A stretch of DNA of 24,356 nucleotides from JAAYAY01 sp964429355 (GTDB lineage: Bacteria; Planctomycetota; Planctomycetia; Pirellulales; Thermoguttaceae): NCBI GenBank assembly GCA_964429355.1, contig CAYSCH010000106.1, positions 1-24,356 of the forward strand, read 5' to 3'. How positions within the stretch are numbered: position 1 is the stretch's first letter; each line of letters starts with the position of its first letter. The notes under the pieces are model-generated. The model saw only the letters and a program-made list of their open reading frames with translations. It did not search any database and was not told the origin of the DNA. The position numbers were made by a program, and so were the translations under genes. Shown one piece after another: positions 23,781-24,356 of this stretch.

Positions 23781-23994
23781 GCTGTCACTTTCCGAACAGG
23801 CCGTCTTGAACGTCTTCCGAAAATTCCTGATGTCTCCAGGCAAGATGCTCTGCCTCAGCCATTCGGAACTGGAATCCTATGACGAGTCGCTGAGCCAACT
23901 GATCGACAAAGGCCTGTTGGCGGAAGAGAGCTTCCAAGGCGGCTACTCGCTCACCGAAGCCGGATTTGCGGCAATGCGAGACGGCACGCAGTAA
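23719..23994 (+). CDS. Winged-helix-like small protein
   Basis: The protein has 91 residues from ATG 23719; TTG 23713 is possible. After a disordered start of about 23 residues the pattern is helix (LSEQAVLNVFRKFL), helix (LSHSELESYDESLSQLIDKGLL), then a beta-wing-like GGYSLTEAGFAAM. That is the usual layout of small winged-helix DNA-binding or dimerisation modules. It may be a regulator, but no target or ligand domain is visible. The start has no Shine-Dalgarno, and the overlapping ORF at 23667 may supply the ribosomes. Confidence 0.72.
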   Translation: MTNTRNNPKAEPLREAAAPGELSLSEQAVLNVFRKFLMSPGKMLCLSHSELESYDESLSQLIDKGLLAEESFQGGYSLTEAGFAAMRDGTQ

Positions 23995-24019
23995 GACCGG
24001 GCCCTTGCGCTCGCGGCAA

Positions 24020-24220
24020 TCAGGCTGCTCGGCGGTTCGTGACGGGTCGGATCGCACATGAACAGACCCCACGGATATGCCGGGATACGGGCCGGGTGAA
24101 CTTGGGGGACAGCAGTTCCTGGTACCGGTTGTTTTCGATGCGGAAGACCTGGGGATGGAACTTGATGAGGTAGAGTTCCACCCCGTCGGCCAGCATCTGG
24201 GGCGTGGGCCGGCGGACCAT
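24020..24220 (-). CDS. Doubtful hypothetical protein, 66 residues
   Basis: ATG 24220 has GAGGAGG (24226-24232) five bases upstream, a very strong ribosome-binding site, which is the main reason for listing it. The protein begins MVRRPTPQMLADGVEL and continues with YLIKFHPQVFRIENNRYQELL, a plausible helical and strand mix. The last 20 residues are Arg/Cys-rich and look less protein-like. It converges on the winged-helix gene with 25 bases between stops. No family is recognised, and a truncated gene is possible. Confidence 0.45.
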   Translation of the reverse strand: MVRRPTPQMLADGVELYLIKFHPQVFRIENNRYQELLSPKFTRPVSRHIRGVCSCAIRPVTNRRAA

Positions 24221-24274
24221 GTCGGCCTCCTCGATTCCCATTCTTTCACCGCGGTTCAGAAACGCGGGCGGCAA

Positions 24275-24308
24275 GCCACCTCGCCGTGGCACGATTGGGC
24301 GAGGTGGC
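24275..24308. repeat. Perfect 11-bp inverted repeat
   Basis: GCCACCTCGCC (24275-24285) pairs perfectly with GGCGAGGTGGC (24298-24308) around a 12-base loop. No T run follows on either strand. It lies between the minus-strand ORF start at 24220 and the TATACT candidate at 24315, so it could be an operator or mRNA structure for either side. Confidence 0.55.
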
Positions 24309-24310
24309 CT

Positions 24311-24356
24311 GATGTATACTAATGCTGATTGCCAAAGAACAAAGGGTGGGAAAGGA
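24311..24356 (+). promoter_or_regulatory. Possible -10 box and ribosome-binding site for a gene beyond the window
   Basis: TATACT (24315-24320) could serve as a -10 box, though I see no good -35 at the right distance. The window ends in AAAGGA (24351-24356), an excellent ribosome-binding site, so a plus-strand gene probably starts within about ten bases of the edge. Confidence 0.35.

Overview
The window looks like chromosomal DNA of a planctomycete, probably of the Pirellulales type. The grounds are high GC, frequent GTG and TTG starts, many large secreted proteins, a Tat-exported protein, a DUF5703 glycosidase-like protein, a DUF3467 protein, and small proteins resembling families I associate with this phylum. 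No rRNA, tRNA, CRISPR array, transposase or phage gene was found. Homology statements come from motif reading, not from searches.

Layout. (1) 1-2952, plus strand: a promoter candidate and a nested-stem leader precede a secreted protein of unknown function and a short-chain dehydrogenase. (2) 2917-4361, minus strand: a small jelly-roll-like protein and, upstream of it, an NAD-dependent sugar-nucleotide epimerase/dehydratase, separated by two tandem hairpins. (3) 4677-13132, plus strand: the centrepiece, an apparent operon of a 1061-residue TPR protein, an ExbB-type proton channel with its own signal peptide, an ExbD-type protein, and a giant membrane-anchored protein. The giant protein has about 740 residues of disordered linker and ends in a squalene-cyclase-like alpha/alpha toroid. 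Its position and build resemble TonB, but the C-terminal TonB domain is replaced by the toroid. (4) 13198-15516, minus strand: an MMPL/RND transporter with a near-consensus sigma-70 promoter. (5) 15676-19597, plus strand: a Tat-exported probable TIM-barrel protein and a DUF5703/GH95-like secreted protein whose LamG module appears circularly permuted. (6) 19872-20735, minus strand: an odd STAS-domain protein, a terminator, and a 55-residue basic protein. (7) 20736-21459: about 720 bp with no supported gene, ending in a promoter whose -10 box lies in a perfect dyad. (8) 21460-24220: an island of small genes comprising two paralogues of an unrecognised family flanking a BON protein, a DUF3467 protein and an unknown 89-residue protein. 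A winged-helix-like protein, overlapped by a small ORF with a better ribosome-binding site, and a doubtful minus-strand ORF follow. The window ends in a ribosome-binding site for a gene just outside it.

How they may work together (inference). ExbB and ExbD would use the proton-motive force to drive the anchored toroid protein in the periplasm, with the TPR protein as a periplasmic scaffold. The secreted glycosidase-like proteins and the sugar-nucleotide enzyme fit a polysaccharide-using lifestyle. The small-gene island shows no evident link to transport and may be regulatory or stress-related.
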